Below are positions 1 to 11,361 of a stretch of DNA of 64,000 bases, piece after piece. The translations under genes were made by a program, and so were the position numbers. Location of the stretch: NCBI RefSeq assembly GCF_048128805.1, contig NC_136017.1, positions 2,158,008 through 2,222,007 of the forward strand, given 5' to 3'. The first letter of the stretch is position 1. Every line of letters begins with the position of its first letter. Below the pieces are notes generated by a model. It was not told the DNA's origin, ran no database searches, and saw nothing but the letters and a program-made list of their open reading frames with translations. This stretch comes from Centroberyx gerrardi. Lineage: Eukaryota; Chordata; Actinopteri; Beryciformes; Berycidae.

Positions 1-63
1 TTAACACTTTAACAAGACTTGTTTTTCTGAGGCTGAGCTCTCCCCCCCCAAAAAAAAGAAAAT

Positions 64-125
64 TCAAAGGGGCTTTATTGGCATGGGAAACATACAATTA
101 CATTGCCAAAGCAAGTGGAAAATAA
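64..125. repeat. dispersed fish repeat fragment
   Basis: The phrase beginning GGGGCTTTATTGGCATGGG and ending in CATTGCCAAAGCAAGTG is a sequence I recognise as widely dispersed in teleost genomes, probably the 3' tail of a retroelement. No coding sequence accompanies it. The rest of 1-1230 holds only the (TC)n tract and AT-rich unique-looking DNA. Confidence 0.5.
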
Positions 126-214
126 AAAACAATTGATATAAGTAGGCCTACAATAATTAAAGATAAACTAGAATAAAGAAATGTGTAAACAGAGCTGTGT
201 AACGTTGAAACATT

Positions 215-218
<4 letters not shown>

Positions 219-283
<65 letters not shown>
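219..283 (+). repeat. (TC)n microsatellite
   Basis: About 32 uninterrupted TC dinucleotides. The Ser-Leu and Arg-Glu open frames across it on both strands are artefacts of the dinucleotide repeat, not genes. Confidence 0.97.
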
Positions 284-287
<4 letters not shown>

Positions 288-1224
288 CCTTGTTGAAGCT
301 GCTGATTTAGTTTCACTTTCACGTGTCATCGTGGTGCAGATTATTTTCTCAACCAAAAGGTATTGTAACCAGCAGTTTACTGACGGTTTACAGTGTATTT
401 TACTTTACTGACTCTGTTATGTGACTGTTACCGCCTGCCGTTAGCTTATTTAGACTAGAAAAAGAGGAAATCTACAACTCAGCCGTTAAAGGCTTGTCTG
501 TGTGAAAACCGCATGTTTAGCTTCAAAACAACTCAACGCTCTTCTAACGGTTTTCCAACATGTTAGTGTGTGTTCATGTTAAAATCTAAAGTCTAAAAGT
601 AGAAGTAGTTAGTAGCCTAATTAGTTGTGTTGCTTTCTGCCTGCAGGTTGAGGGAAAAACCGTAAGTTCAATTCCTCTATTGACTCTCACTAACACTGCC
701 AGTGATATAGGATATAGGACTAATGGGGTTCTTTTTGACAATTAACAAAAACACAAGTTAAAATAAGGTTTATCACACAAGTTCAACATTAAAGATGCTT
801 CACCAACAATATTGTGGAAACTATATTTTCATGTATTATATTTACTTAGGCTATTTAACCTGGCTGGTTTCATGACTTCCTGTTTTCAAGACCTGAGGAA
901 GCAAGTTACAACCAAGAACATGAAGCAATAGCCTACATACGTTAAAATATTTTAAATGTCACATAAAATAAAGTGCAAAGTAAAAAGCGATATAATTTTC
1001 TCCTCCTCCATGCATTACATCCCTGTGTGCTGGTCTGCTGTTTAGTTCACTGTGGATGATGTGGTTAATGTCTCCATCTAGTGGACACACAGTAGAACTA
1101 CATCACCTGATCTGTAGTTTCTCTGCCTCAGACTTGGTTTCTGGCCTCAGGTTAGACCGGTTTGGTGTCAGACTGATGTTTCTAGACTTTGACACTGAAG
1201 TAATGAGGATGTGACAGCAGCCTC

Positions 1225-1365
1225 AGATGAAATGAACACAGACACCCAGAACTGACGAAGGAGAATAAGCAGCGTCTTCTCTGTCAGTGTTTCCTCTACA
1301 GATGAAGGCAGAAAGTCTTTGTGACTTGATCTGGATGTGAATTCACCAGGCGAACATCTTCCAAG
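1225..1365 (+). other. probable 5' UTR exon of the NLR gene
   Basis: The stretch ends in a good donor (CCAAG|GTAACA, intron from 1366). It resembles the non-coding leader exon I associate with fish NLR-C genes (the region of CTACAGATGAAGGCAGAAAG and GTGACTTGATCTGG). Its 5' limit is a guess because no TATA box or start signal is obvious. The next exon begins near 2194 and carries the start codon. The interval 1366-2193 shows nothing else I can name. Confidence 0.4.
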
Positions 1366-2207
1366 GTAACATTACTGTTTGATGAATACACTAGCTGACA
1401 TTGTATGATGTGACTGTATAGTCGATGTGAAGAGGCTAAAGTCTTTCAAATCATGCACCTGCTGCTTGTAGATGGTGTTCATAGTGCCATAATATCCAAC
1501 ATTTGTTCTCTTTGTGGCCATAAAGAACATTGTTTTATTTGTGACTTTTAGTGGAAGTCTGATAAAATCTAGTTAGGTTGTAATCTCAGATTCTCTGTAG
1601 TGTCAGAACTAGTGTGAAAGCTCAGATACATGTTGTGTTTCTGTTAACACACTGTGTACAAAACACTACAACCTCCACAAAACTGAGGTTAATTTGTTGG
1701 AAAGAGCAGGTCTTTATAGTATTTTGTACATTTGTAAATTCAACTCACGGTTCGATACACAATACTGGATTCACAGTTTGATATTGTCCCAATATTATGA
1801 CCAAAATCTGAATGAACACAATTATGACTAAAAAAATCAATTAGAGGAAACAAAAGGGAAATTCCAGGGAATTTTCTCACTAGAAAAGTAATGTGAACAG
1901 AAACAACTTGGACCTCTCATGACCGAAGCTAAAACTTACTAGCCTTGCACTCTGTAGTCTTCAAACAATGCAAAAGAGAAAAGATCGTTCTGAATGTCAT
2001 TTGTTAGATAATAGGCAGCTGAAATTGCAAAAAAAAAAATGTCACAAACGTTCATTACATTCCTAACACTCAGTGTATATTTGGCATTTTACAGTCAGGA
2101 ATGATCAACACCAGAAGTGATATATCCTGTAATGGAAACCTTGTTGTAATGGATCAGTCCAGCTAACAGCATGTTGGGTGTGTTTGTGTAAAGGTGTTCG
2201 CTCTACT

Positions 2208-4286
2208 ATGAGTCAGTCTGAGGAGAGAGAGGAGGGGCTCCCTCCCTCTAAAACCACTCTGTCTGGGGAACATGACAGCCGGACCAAAGCTAAGAGGTAA
2301 GATGAGGATCTCTAACTGTCCATGACTGTTCTCCATCTCAGAGCTCAGCAGTGAAATCATTACAGCATCATTATTCAGAGTAAAAGCTCTGTCTCTGTTG
2401 TGTTGAAGCCCAGTCCAGCAGGAGAGACCAGACTCCCCTGAACCCAGCTGTGTGTCCATGAAGAGCGACTGGTCTATGGAGCTACCTCTAAAATTTAAAG
2501 ATATACATTCTTCTGAAAATATGTAAGTCATTATTTTAGTATGTTAGCATTACTAAGAAAGTAAGTTCTTCATAAGGACACAGATACCTTCACTGTGTTC
2601 ATAATGTTTCTATCAGGATCCAGCAGGAGAGACCAGACTCCCCTGAACCCAGCTGTGTGTCCATGAAGAGTGACCGGTCTATGGATCCTCCTATTAAATT
2701 TAAAGATAAACATCCCTCTGAAAATATGTAAGTCATCATTATCTTAGTATGTTAGCATTACTAAGAAAGTAAAATTGTCTTCTTCATAAGGACACAGATA
2801 CCTTCACTGTGTTCATAATGTTTCTATCAGGATCCAGCAGGAGAGACCAGACTCCCCTGAACCCAGCTGTGTGTCCATGAAGAGTGACCGGTCTATGCTG
2901 CTACCTATTTATTTTAAAAGAAAACATCTTTCTGAAACAAGGTAAGTCAACATAATGTTACTAAACCCCCTGAAGAGAGTAAGATATTAACAATAATATG
3001 TAACATCGCTCTTGTTTTTTAACCTTTTTCATGTAAGGAAAGTTTGCCGGCTACAATGATGAGGAAGGGGAAAACATTATTCATTCACTCTCTTCTCACA
3101 GATTTTCTATCTGGTTGTGGGATTTGAACTGGTGACCTTCTGCTCAAAATCCTGATTTTCTTGAGATTAAAACTACCCTTCCTTTGTCAATTCTGTGTTT
3201 CTATCAGGATCCAGCAGGAGAGACCAGACTCCCCTGAACCCAGCTGTGTTTCCATGAAGAGCGACCGGTCTAAGCGTCGCCGTATTGACTTCAAAGATGG
3301 ACAGCACTCTGCTGAGCAAAGGTAAGAATTTAAAACAGATGAGTTTGTTGTTATCCATCTCTCCTGAGAAGGAAGAGGAATGAAGTTATGAGATATAGAA
3401 TTGGTCCGGCCCTTCATACTCTGCTGATTTAGTTTCCTCTTTCAAAACATCACATCCAATAATCAGGACTGGCTTTCCTGATAACAATGTGTCTTAAATA
3501 CTCACAACATATTTCACACATTACTTGAAGAAAGTTCTTAAAATTTTCACATGCGTTTCCCAAAGGACTTCATGACGACAAATTGCACAACCTGAAAGCA
3601 CAACAAGTCGATTGAAGAAACCTTAATTTTAAAACACATCATTTATAACCTCCAACAGTTCACTTCATCTTGTCTCCTGTAGATTCTAAATGTATATTCT
3701 TCTATATATTATTTGTAATGCTGCATTTCAGTAGAGCTGTGACTGACAGGCTGCCTTGTGGATGTAGGCTGGTGTGTGATATCGACCCAGCTGACCATTA
3801 TAATTTCACCTGTTGGAGGAAAGTATTTACTGAATTTTCAGGCTCATAAACCACAGTGTTGTTGATCAGCCTGGGATTTGCTTAGAACAGTGCAAAATAG
3901 CTGACTGCATGAGGCAGAGGGTATTAATGTAGACTAAAGCACATTTGAATTTGGTGTAGCCTAATAATAAATACATTAGTGAAAGAGAGGTAGCATTATT
4001 TATTTATTTAGACAGTTAGGGTTGGTGCAAAAAGAAATGGTTTTGATGTGGGGCTCAGAGTTTAGGTTCAACAGTCTGTCTGCTGTAGGATCTCACCTTC
4101 ACCGCTCCTGCAAAGAGAGACTTGAAATCTCAGGACTAGTGCCAGGTTGTCATGAATGAACAACGCATTTCTTGTACTACTTGAGTTGTGAGTATTTTCG
4201 GGAAAGCCTTGTGAAATTTACAAATGTCTTGAAGAATGACTGTGTTTCTGCCAGGATTCATCATGCCAGAACACAACACTTTAAAC

Positions 4287-4358
<72 letters not shown>

Positions 4359-6790
4359 GTTATCTGGAGACCTAATACTTAATGTTTTCTCCACAGAGTT
4401 CACCATCAAAGGAAAGAGGTTCCCAGTGGTCAGTCTGCCCAGGAGCATCAAACAGACCTGGACTCCATATTTATGGTGTGTAAATGTACAACAACACATT
4501 TTACAACCATTCTGGTCATTATAGTCTCCATGCTGCACTCTTTAGACCAGTGGGCTTTCAAACCATGCAAGATGGATTTGATGTTGGGTTCCACAATTTT
4601 GTATTCTGTTCCAGCTTCTTGAGGAGAACATTGTCACTTTTGTGAAGAACGAGCTGAAAAGAGTCCAGAGGGTTCTGAGTCCAGATTACCCAGAATGCTC
4701 AGAGAAGCAGAGGGAGGATGAGGAGGTGGTGGGCGGTGAGGAGGAAGAGCAGAGGAGGAGCAGCAGAGAGGCTTTTCTGGAGATCACACTGCACTTCCTG
4801 AGGAGAATGAAGCAGGAGGAGCTGGCTGACTTTCTGCAGAGCAGTAAGAGGCTTTTAACAGGTTTAACATGATGCAGAGGGGAAATGGTGGAAAATGAAA
4901 GATGTTTACATTTCCAAACTCTGCTGTAAATATGCTGTAAACATCTGCATCAGATCTATACAATTCTGCACACACAGTCAGAACATGTTTGTTCACTGCT
5001 GATGAGCTGAATAGATATCATGGAGTGGGAAAATATATACATCCACCCTGAAATCCACTCATTGATTTAATTTGTTGTTTGTTCATTCAGAAACTTTTGC
5101 TCCCATCTGCCAACATCAACTCAAATCTAATCTGAAGGAGAAGTTTCAGTGTGTGTTTGAGGGGATTGCTAAAGCAGGAAACCCAGCACTTCTGAATCAG
5201 ATCTACACAGAGCTTCACATCACAGAGGGAGAGAGTGGAGAGGTCAATGATGAACATGAGGTCAGACAGATTGAAGCAGCATCCAGGAAACCAGTGAGAC
5301 CAGAAACACCAATCAAATGTGAAGACATCTTTAAACCCTTACCTGGAAGAGATCAACCAATCAGAACATTGATGACAAAGGGAGTGGCTGGCATTGGGAA
5401 AACAGTCTTAACACAGAAGTTCAGTCTGGACTGGGCTGAAGACACAGCCAACCAGGATATACAGTTCATATTTCCGCTGACTTTCCGAGAGCTGAATCTG
5501 CTGAAAGGGAAAAAGTACAGCTTGGTGGAACTTCTTCATCACTTCTTTAATGACACCAAAGAATCAGGAATCTGCAGGTTTGACAAGTTCCAGGTTGTGT
5601 TCATCTTTGACGGTCTGGATGAGTGTCGACTTCCTCTAGACTTCCAGAACAACAAGATCCTGACTGATGTTAAAGAGTCAACCTCAGTGGATGTGCTGCT
5701 GACAAACCTCATCAAGGGGAAACTGCTTCCCTCTGCTCGCCTCTGGATAACCACACGACCTGCAGCAGCCAATCAGATCCCTTCTGAGTGTGTTGACATG
5801 GTGACAGAGGTGAGAGGCTTCACTGACCCACAGAAGGAGGAGTACTTCAGGAAGAGATTCAGAGATGAGGAGCAGGCCAGCAGAATCATCTCCCACATCA
5901 AGACTTCACGAAGCCTCCACATCATGTGCCACATCCCAGTCTTCTGCTGGATCACTGCTACAGTTCTGGACCATGTGTTGAAAACTAGTGAGAGAGGAGA
6001 TCTGCCCAAGACCCTGACTGAGATGTACATCCACTTCCTGGTGGTTCAGTCCAAACAGAAGAATGTCAAGTATCATGGGAGAGCTGAGACAGATCCACAC
6101 TGGAATACAGAGAGCAGGAAGATGATTCTCTCTCTGGGAAAACTGGCTTTTGAGCAGCTGGAGAAAGGCAACCTGATCTTCTATGAAGCCGACCTGACAG
6201 AGTGTGACATTGATATCAGAGCAGCCTCAGTGTACTCAGGAGTGTTCACACAGATCTTTAAAGAGGAGTGTGGGCTGTACCAGGACAAGGTCTTCTGCTT
6301 TGTCCATCTGAGCATTCAGGAGTTTCTGGCTGCTGTTCATGTCATCGTCTCATTCATCGACTCTGGTGTCAATCTACTGTCAGAAACTCAATCAACATCC
6401 ACAGCATCTATACCAAGAGACAAATCTCAGGTAAATCACCTCTACCAGAGTGCTGTGGACAAGGCCTTACAGAGTCCAAATGGACACCTGGACTTGTTCC
6501 TCCGCTTCCTCCTGGGTCTTTCACTGGAGACCAATCAGACTCTCCTACGAGGCCTGCTGACACAGACAGGAAGTAGCTCACAGACCAATCAGGAAACAGT
6601 CCAGTACATCAAGAAGAAGATCAGAAAAAATCTCTCTCCAGAGAGAAGCATCAATCTGTTCCACTGTCTGAATGAGCTGAATGACCGTTCTCTAGTGGAG
6701 GAGATCCAACAGTACCTGAGATCAGGAAGTCTCTCCACACACGAACTCTCCCCTGCTCAGTGGTCGGCTCTGGCCGCCATACTGCTGTGA
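2208..6790 (+). CDS. NLRC3/NLRP12-like fish NLR, N-terminal, FISNA and NACHT part, truncated
   Basis: Cytosolic innate-immune sensor of the fish-specific NLR-C family, in which a NACHT NTPase oligomerises on ligand sensing. Spliced exons: 2208-2296, 2409-2522, 2617-2727, 2831-2941, 3208-3321, 4397-4475, 4615-4843, 5091-6790. All are bounded by AG/GT and keep phase, giving 848 codons. The first ATG follows a short leader and opens [15 protein letters not shown], the usual family start. Residues 30-180 are four copies of one module, 180-206 a linker, and 207-350 FISNA ([27 protein letters not shown]). Walker A GVAGIGKT is near residue 380 and Walker [12 protein letters not shown] near 451, both intact. 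NACHT-associated helices follow, up to SPAQWSAL. There the frame meets TGA at 6788-6790, where relatives continue as LLTSE/LLSSE into the pre-LRR helix. LRR and B30.2 exons lie downstream but cannot be read through. It is either a short NLR or a pseudogene. Confidence 0.85.
2409..2522 (+). repeat. tandem NLR exon, copy 1
   Basis: A 114-bp exon starting after GTTGAAG (AG at 2407-2408) and ending before GTAAGT. It encodes [20 protein letters not shown] followed by [10 protein letters not shown]. It starts in phase 2 and ends in phase 2, so any number of copies keeps the frame. It is the most diverged of the four copies at its 5' edge. Confidence 0.8.
2617..2727 (+). repeat. tandem NLR exon, copy 2
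   Basis: A 111-bp exon preceded by TTTCTATCAG and followed by GTAAGT. It encodes [18 protein letters not shown], then [18 protein letters not shown]. Its first ~75 bp are almost identical to copies 3 and 4, and the flanking intron is also duplicated (ATACCTTCACTGTGTTCATA in both 5' flanks), showing a segmental tandem duplication. Confidence 0.8.
2831..2941 (+). repeat. tandem NLR exon, copy 3
   Basis: A 111-bp exon with the same start and phase as copy 2. It diverges only in its last third ([15 protein letters not shown]). Acceptor CTATCAG and donor GTAAGT are both strong. Confidence 0.8.
3208..3321 (+). repeat. tandem NLR exon, copy 4
   Basis: A 114-bp exon after CTATCAG, ending AAAG|GTAAGA. 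It encodes the same [16 protein letters not shown] core, then [16 protein letters not shown], a basic segment absent from the other copies. It splices in phase to the 4397 linker exon. Confidence 0.8.
4290..4357 (+). repeat. (TG)n microsatellite
   Basis: About 34 TG units in the intron just upstream of the 4397 exon. Val-Cys and Thr-His open frames over it are artefacts. Confidence 0.97.
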
Positions 6791-7024
6791 CATCAGGTGT
6801 GTTTATGTCGGTGAACAGAGCTCCCACTCGGAAAGTCTTGCTCGAATTTCCTTCTGGGAGCTCTGACTTCAACGACTGTTCTGTTGCACTTTTCCAAGTC
6901 GGAAGTTTTGTTTTCCCAGAGTTCCAAGTACAATGGAATGTAGCATACCTGTAACAAAGGAAGAAATAGCTCGCTTAACTCCAAACTCTTCTTGTTGTCT
7001 TTAGGGTGCAGACTCTTGTGCATA
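6791..7024. repeat. repeat-derived DNA at the NLR breakpoint
   Basis: Directly after the premature stop the sequence no longer resembles an NLR exon. It contains an imperfect inverted arrangement of AACTCGGAAGT-like words (CCCACTCGGAAAGTC near 6823 and AAGTCGGAAGTTTTG near 6896), typical of a small fish transposon relic. The word AGCATACCTG occurs at 6942-6951 and again at 7941-7950, flanking the Penelope-like fragment. Confidence 0.45.
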
Positions 7025-7118
7025 CAGATTCAAAAAAAGGAGGGATGTCCGCACAACCAGCTGGTAAACAAGCTGGTCAGCCAATGCTCTATCAAGTGTA
7101 CTCTTAATTTCATTATGA

Positions 7119-7747
7119 AATCTGATGGTGGCGTCACCATTCAACTGGGTATAGAAATTACTGCTTTCTCTTCCCCACCTAGATTCACCAATAAGCATGC
7201 CAATAATCTGAGAGACACATTGGTAGAAAATGACACTTACATACCACCTCAGCACTTCTTATCTTCTCCTCCCTCTGGTAACTTTCCTTGCCACAACTGT
7301 AATGCCATGATAAAGGGGGATTTCTTTCTACACCCACATACTGGCAGAACAATAAAATTAAGAGGCAGATTTTCATGTAACAACAAGTATGTTGTATACA
7401 TACTGAAATGTCCATGTGGCTTCTACTACGTTGGTAAAACCAGAAGGGAGTTGAAAATCAGAATATCTGAACACAAAAGCAATATCAGAAATCATGATGA
7501 AAAATCTCCGGTGGCTAGACATCTTAATGCCACTGGCCATGAAGTATGCAGACTGAGATTCCAAGGTGTGAAGGTGGTAAAACCTTTAAGGAGAGGGGGT
7601 GACAGAGACCGCTTTCTGCTACAAAGAGAGGCCTTTTGGATCCACTCTCCACAGACAGAGGGTCCAAGGGCTCTCAATGAAGAATTACTGCTAAATTGTT
7701 GTTTGAGTGAGCATTATATTATATTATATTGTTATTGTTTATCTTAA
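7119..7747 (+). pseudogene. GIY-YIG endonuclease domain of a Penelope-like element (RT lost)
   Basis: The open frame begins upstream at 6992 by chance; the element-like protein starts near 7119. NNLRDTLVEND near 7200 matches the linker between RT and nuclease in Penelope-like proteins. A Cys-rich patch (CHNC) follows. The GIY-YIG core then reads VVYILKCPCGFYYVGKTRR, with a downstream Arg/Glu helix (LKIRISEHKSNIRN) and ARHLNATGH. The C-terminal LLQREAFWIHSPQTEGPRAL also fits these elements. The nuclease would nick DNA for target-primed integration. The domain looks uninterrupted, but without RT the copy cannot be autonomous. It is not an exon of the NLR: no splice junction in phase was found. 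Confidence 0.7.
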
Positions 7748-7797
7748 TTCATCACACGGTTGCTAATTTATGGTTATTGGGAATTGTCTATAAATAT

Positions 7798-7880
7798 GGG
7801 TCACTGCCCCATGGGGGCAGTGACCCGCTGATGAAGGCTTAGTGCTGAAACGCGTTTGTTTCTCAGCTTGCTGCTGTGCG
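7798..7880 (+). ncRNA. hairpin plus hammerhead-ribozyme-like core
   Basis: A perfect 13-bp hairpin (arms 7798-7810 and 7814-7826, loop ATG) is followed at once by CTGATGA (7828-7834), a short helix GGC/GCT, and GAAA (7847-7850). These are the two conserved core boxes of a hammerhead in the right order and spacing. A possible stem III is CGC (7851-7853) with GCG-TA near 7879-7883. I cannot see a convincing closing stem I on the 3' side, so activity is doubtful. Confidence 0.4.
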
Positions 7881-8689
7881 TATAATAAACTTTTGTAATT
7901 AATTTGGTTGTGTGGACATCCCTCCTTTTTTTGATTCTGGAGCATACCTGTCCCAGGGGAAGCCTGCGGTACTGGCCTTGGTACTGAACCCCTTGTCTGC
8001 TTTTGGGCTCCTCTCTCTTTAAACCCTGTATGATAAAAATGTATTGTGTTGTATTCCTCTTCTTTTCTACTCTGTTCCTTTTAATTCTATTAAAAGGATG
8101 GACAGAGTTAGAGCATCATGTTTGAGATCTGAAACAAAATGTTCCCTGTCCAAATGAACTTGAAAAAGGTACTGAGCCCTTCCTGCTCACTGACACTGAG
8201 TCACTCTGGAAAGATAAAATATAATGGGAAATGTTTTTATTAATTTTGTCAGGTTGAATCAAAACAAGCTCACAGAGAAATGCTGTCAGGAGTTGTCGTC
8301 AGTTCTCAGCTCCCAGTCCTCTAGTCTGAGAGAGCTGGACCTGAGTAACAACGACCTGCAGGATTCAGGAGTGAAGCTGCTCTCTGCTGGACTGGAGAGT
8401 CCACACTGCAGACTGGAAACTCTCAGGTAAGATCCATTTACAGTTTTTTTAATTGAATTGACACATTTCTCTAAACTAAGGTCTGTGCTCTCAAACAGTC
8501 TCTCAGGTCAGGATTCTTCAGTCTGTTCAACAGATTTAAATCCTGCTTTAAATGCAGGTTAATGTCAGTAAAAACACCTGACCTGTGGAGGATTTTCTCT
8601 GTTTACATGATTTTTAAACCAGTTGTGATGCCAACATTTATCACTGTTTTGTAGCCTCTGAATTACTTTCCATGAAGCAAGCAAGCAGC

Positions 8690-9426
8690 AAGCAAGTTTA
8701 TTTATATAGCACATTTTCATACTTTGAATGCAATTTAAAGTGCTTTACAAAAGAAAGGAAAAAAGATAGCATAAGATAAGAAGGCATAAAAGAATTCATT
8801 ATGACAAACATTAAAAGTGCATAGTAGTTGTTTGTCCTCCAGCGTCCTGCTCTGAAATCCAGATCTGTTGTTTAGTCGGAGTGTGTTTGTCGTTGGCAGT
8901 GGAGGCTCCTTGTCGGGTTGTTTTTCCCTGAGTTTCATGTTGCTGTGTTGTGTATCAGATGCTTTGATAAATTGGATGTTGTCTTTTTCGCTGTGGAAAG
9001 AGTTTTGCTGCCACACAAAGTTTACAACGGACGATAATGTTCTTTGCATCTTTGACTGAGATAAATTCAAAGTAACGGGAAAACTTCCAGCTGCTGAAAG
9101 TCTGCATCTCTCCCTCACCCTCCAGCTTTTGTTTTGCTTCTTTAGATAGTAGCGACGTAAACGTGCTGCATGTCCTGAAGATATGAAGAAAAAACAAACA
9201 GGGATTTGAAGAAAAAAAAAAAAAGCAAAATTTTAAAAATTTCAAAGGAGAGAACAGAAAAGGTTGAAGGAGGTTCAGGTTTAAACAACGCAGTAACGGA
9301 GCGTTACTGGGATTAGAAACTGTAATGTAATTAAATTGTAATCCCTTACACTACTGTTACTGAAAAAAGTAATCACATTACTGTAACGCGTCACTGAGTA
9401 ACCTAACGCGTTACCGCCCAACACTG
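8690..9426. repeat. repeat-derived intron DNA
   Basis: 8695-8750 is the common fish phrase TTTATTTATATAGCACATTT with AAAGTGCTTTACA. 9290-9426 ends in ACGCGTTACCGCCCAACACTG, which matches the terminal sequence of a widespread fish hAT-like family (inverted, CAGTGTTGGGCGGTAACGCG). I could not place the other end of that element. Confidence 0.45.
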
Positions 9427-9582
9427 GTGCCCAGGGGCCCTTTGTCTCATAATCCGCCTATGGAGCCGATCACTGGGTCAACTGTTTGCATTTGAGACAG
9501 TTACACTTTTTGCCAGAATTTGACTGCATTGTCACAACTATTTTCACAGCTGTATACTAACAAACATCTACCTATGTACCTT

Positions 9583-9583
9583 G

Positions 9584-9640
<57 letters not shown>
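9583..9640 (+). repeat. (TG)n microsatellite abutting an LRR exon
   Basis: About 29 TG units run right up to the CAG acceptor of the second LRR exon, replacing the usual polypyrimidine tract. The long Cys-Val open frames here are artefacts that only continue into the true LRR exon. Confidence 0.95.
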
Positions 9641-9643
<3 letters not shown>

Positions 9644-11337
9644 GCTGTCAGGCTGTCTGCTCACAGAGGAAGGCTGTGCTTCTCTGGCCTCAGCTCTGAG
9701 CTCCAACCCCTCCCATCTGAGAGAGCTGGACCTGAGCTACAATCATCCAGGAGCCTCAGGAGTGAAGCTGCTCTCTGCTGGACTGGAGGATCCACACTGG
9801 AGACTGGACTCTCTCAGGTCTGGAGAGGCAACGTCTGCTAGGAGGCTGAGAGTCACACACATTTTCTCTGTCACACTGAGAAGATGAGAAACACTGAAAG
9901 TTCAGCTTTCTTGATTCTTGATGTATCAAGCTCACTTAAACTGTTGATTCGTGACTCTAAAAAAGGCGCTTCACTCCACATTCTTTGTTTTACTGTTTAC
10001 TTAATCAAACAAAGGGATGAGGAGAAAAGGCACAGTAAAGGACATGTTCAAAGCCACGGTCAAAACTAATTTGTGCTCTAGCTCAACAGCTTCTCTCTAT
10101 TGAAGGAAAATGTAAATGCACAATCCACCTGATGCTTCTCTGCTGACAGTAATTAGCTAAAGAGAGACGAGCATCAATCTAAGGCAATAGAAACTATATG
10201 TTACACAAGTAAATGTTAAATATTATCAATATTAATCAAAACAATCAATAAATCTATATAATCTAAATATATATTTTAACAAGAAATGTCTCTTACAAGT
10301 ACTGTTTAATGTTTAATGGTGGATATGAGTGATGTTGTTTGGAAAATCAGAAAATCACTTTTCAAGGTTATGAAGGTTATTTGTTTCCATTATAAAGAGA
10401 TTATGCTGATCTGACTTTATTTAACCCCACAGTGTGGACCATGGTGGAGTGCAGAGGCTGAAACCAGGTCTGAGGAAGTGTAAGTGTGTATTTAGTTTGA
10501 TTCATGAAAACAAAGCAGCACACATTCAATTTCTATTTAAATAGAAAGCTCATGTATGTGACATCTATTTATTCAAATCCTACTGTGAAAAAAGATGGCT
10601 GACAAAATGTGTCATCATGAAACTGAAGAAATTAACAGTCAATCTGTTAATAAATCAACAGATAATAAACACAACAGGTGTATTAGATGAGAAGCTGCTG
10701 CTGTATTGAGTCTTGTTCTCTCATCAGATGCCTGTGAACTCACACTGGACCCAAACACAGCAAACAGAAAGCTCTTCCTGTCTGAAGACAACAGAAAGGT
10801 GACACTGATGACAGAGGAGCAGCCATATCCTGATCACCCAGAGAGATTTGACTACTGTCCTCAGCTGCTGTGTAGAAATGGTCTGACTGGTTGCTGTTAC
10901 TGGGAGGTCGAGTGGAAAGGAAGGGTTTCTATAGGAGTGACTTACAGAGGAATCAGTAGGAGAGGAGGGGTTGCTGACTGCAGGATTGGAGGGAATGAAA
11001 AGTCCTGGAGTCTGATCTGCTCTGGTAACAGATACTCTGCCTGTCACAATAACAGAAGAACAGTCATACGTTCCCCCTCCTCCTCTGTCTCTAACAGAGT
11101 AGCAGTGTATCTGGACTGGCCTGCTGGCTCTCTGTCCTTCTACAGAGTTTCCTCTGACACACTGATCCACATCCACACCTTTCACTCCACATTCACTGAA
11201 CCACTCTACCCTGGTTTTGGGCTTGAGTTTGAGTTTGGTTCCTCAGTGTCTCTTGTCAGATAGAGGAGGGAGAGAGAAACACTCAGACTGCTGACCAAAG
11301 ACAGCTGCTGAAATGATAGTTCACTCTGGACCGGATC

Positions 11338-11361
11338 ACACACACACACACACACACACAC
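11338..11361 (+). repeat. (CA)n microsatellite
   Basis: Twelve CA units in the probable 3' UTR of the NLR gene. A candidate poly(A) signal ATTAAA lies at 11711-11716. Apart from these, 11264-13280 shows no coding sequence or named repeat. Confidence 0.9.

Larger units (their letters stand above)
7025..7949 (+). mobile_element. Penelope-like element (Neptune-like), 3' fragment
   Basis: Visible parts in order: a 35-bp terminal word at 7025-7059; an open frame with a GIY-YIG nuclease domain (to 7747); a hairpin plus hammerhead-like core (7798-7850); and a near-perfect inverted copy of the 35-bp word at 7904-7939 (33 of 35 positions match by eye). Penelope-like retroelements characteristically pair a reverse transcriptase with a C-terminal GIY-YIG endonuclease and carry hammerhead ribozyme motifs in their terminal repeats. 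The reverse transcriptase is missing, so this is a 5'-truncated copy. It sits between the NACHT and LRR exons of the NLR gene. Confidence 0.7.
8253..11263 (+). pseudogene. NLR LRR and PRY-SPRY (B30.2) exons, cut off from the NACHT part
   Basis: Spliced exons 8253-8426, 9644-9817, 10433-10479 and 10728-11263 stay in one open frame (311 codons including stop) and share the phase used by the 5' half. The two 174-bp exons each encode a ribonuclease-inhibitor-type LRR pair ([41 protein letters not shown]), the ligand-sensing part of the receptor. The 47-bp exon gives VDHGGVQRLKPGLRK. The last exon is PRY-SPRY: CELTLDPNTANRKLFLSEDN, CYWEVEW, VAVYLDWPAGSLSFYRV and a C-terminal PLYPGFGLEF. As a downstream half it has no start of its own. 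If an unseen splice form bypasses the stop at 6790, it would complete a normal receptor. Confidence 0.75.
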
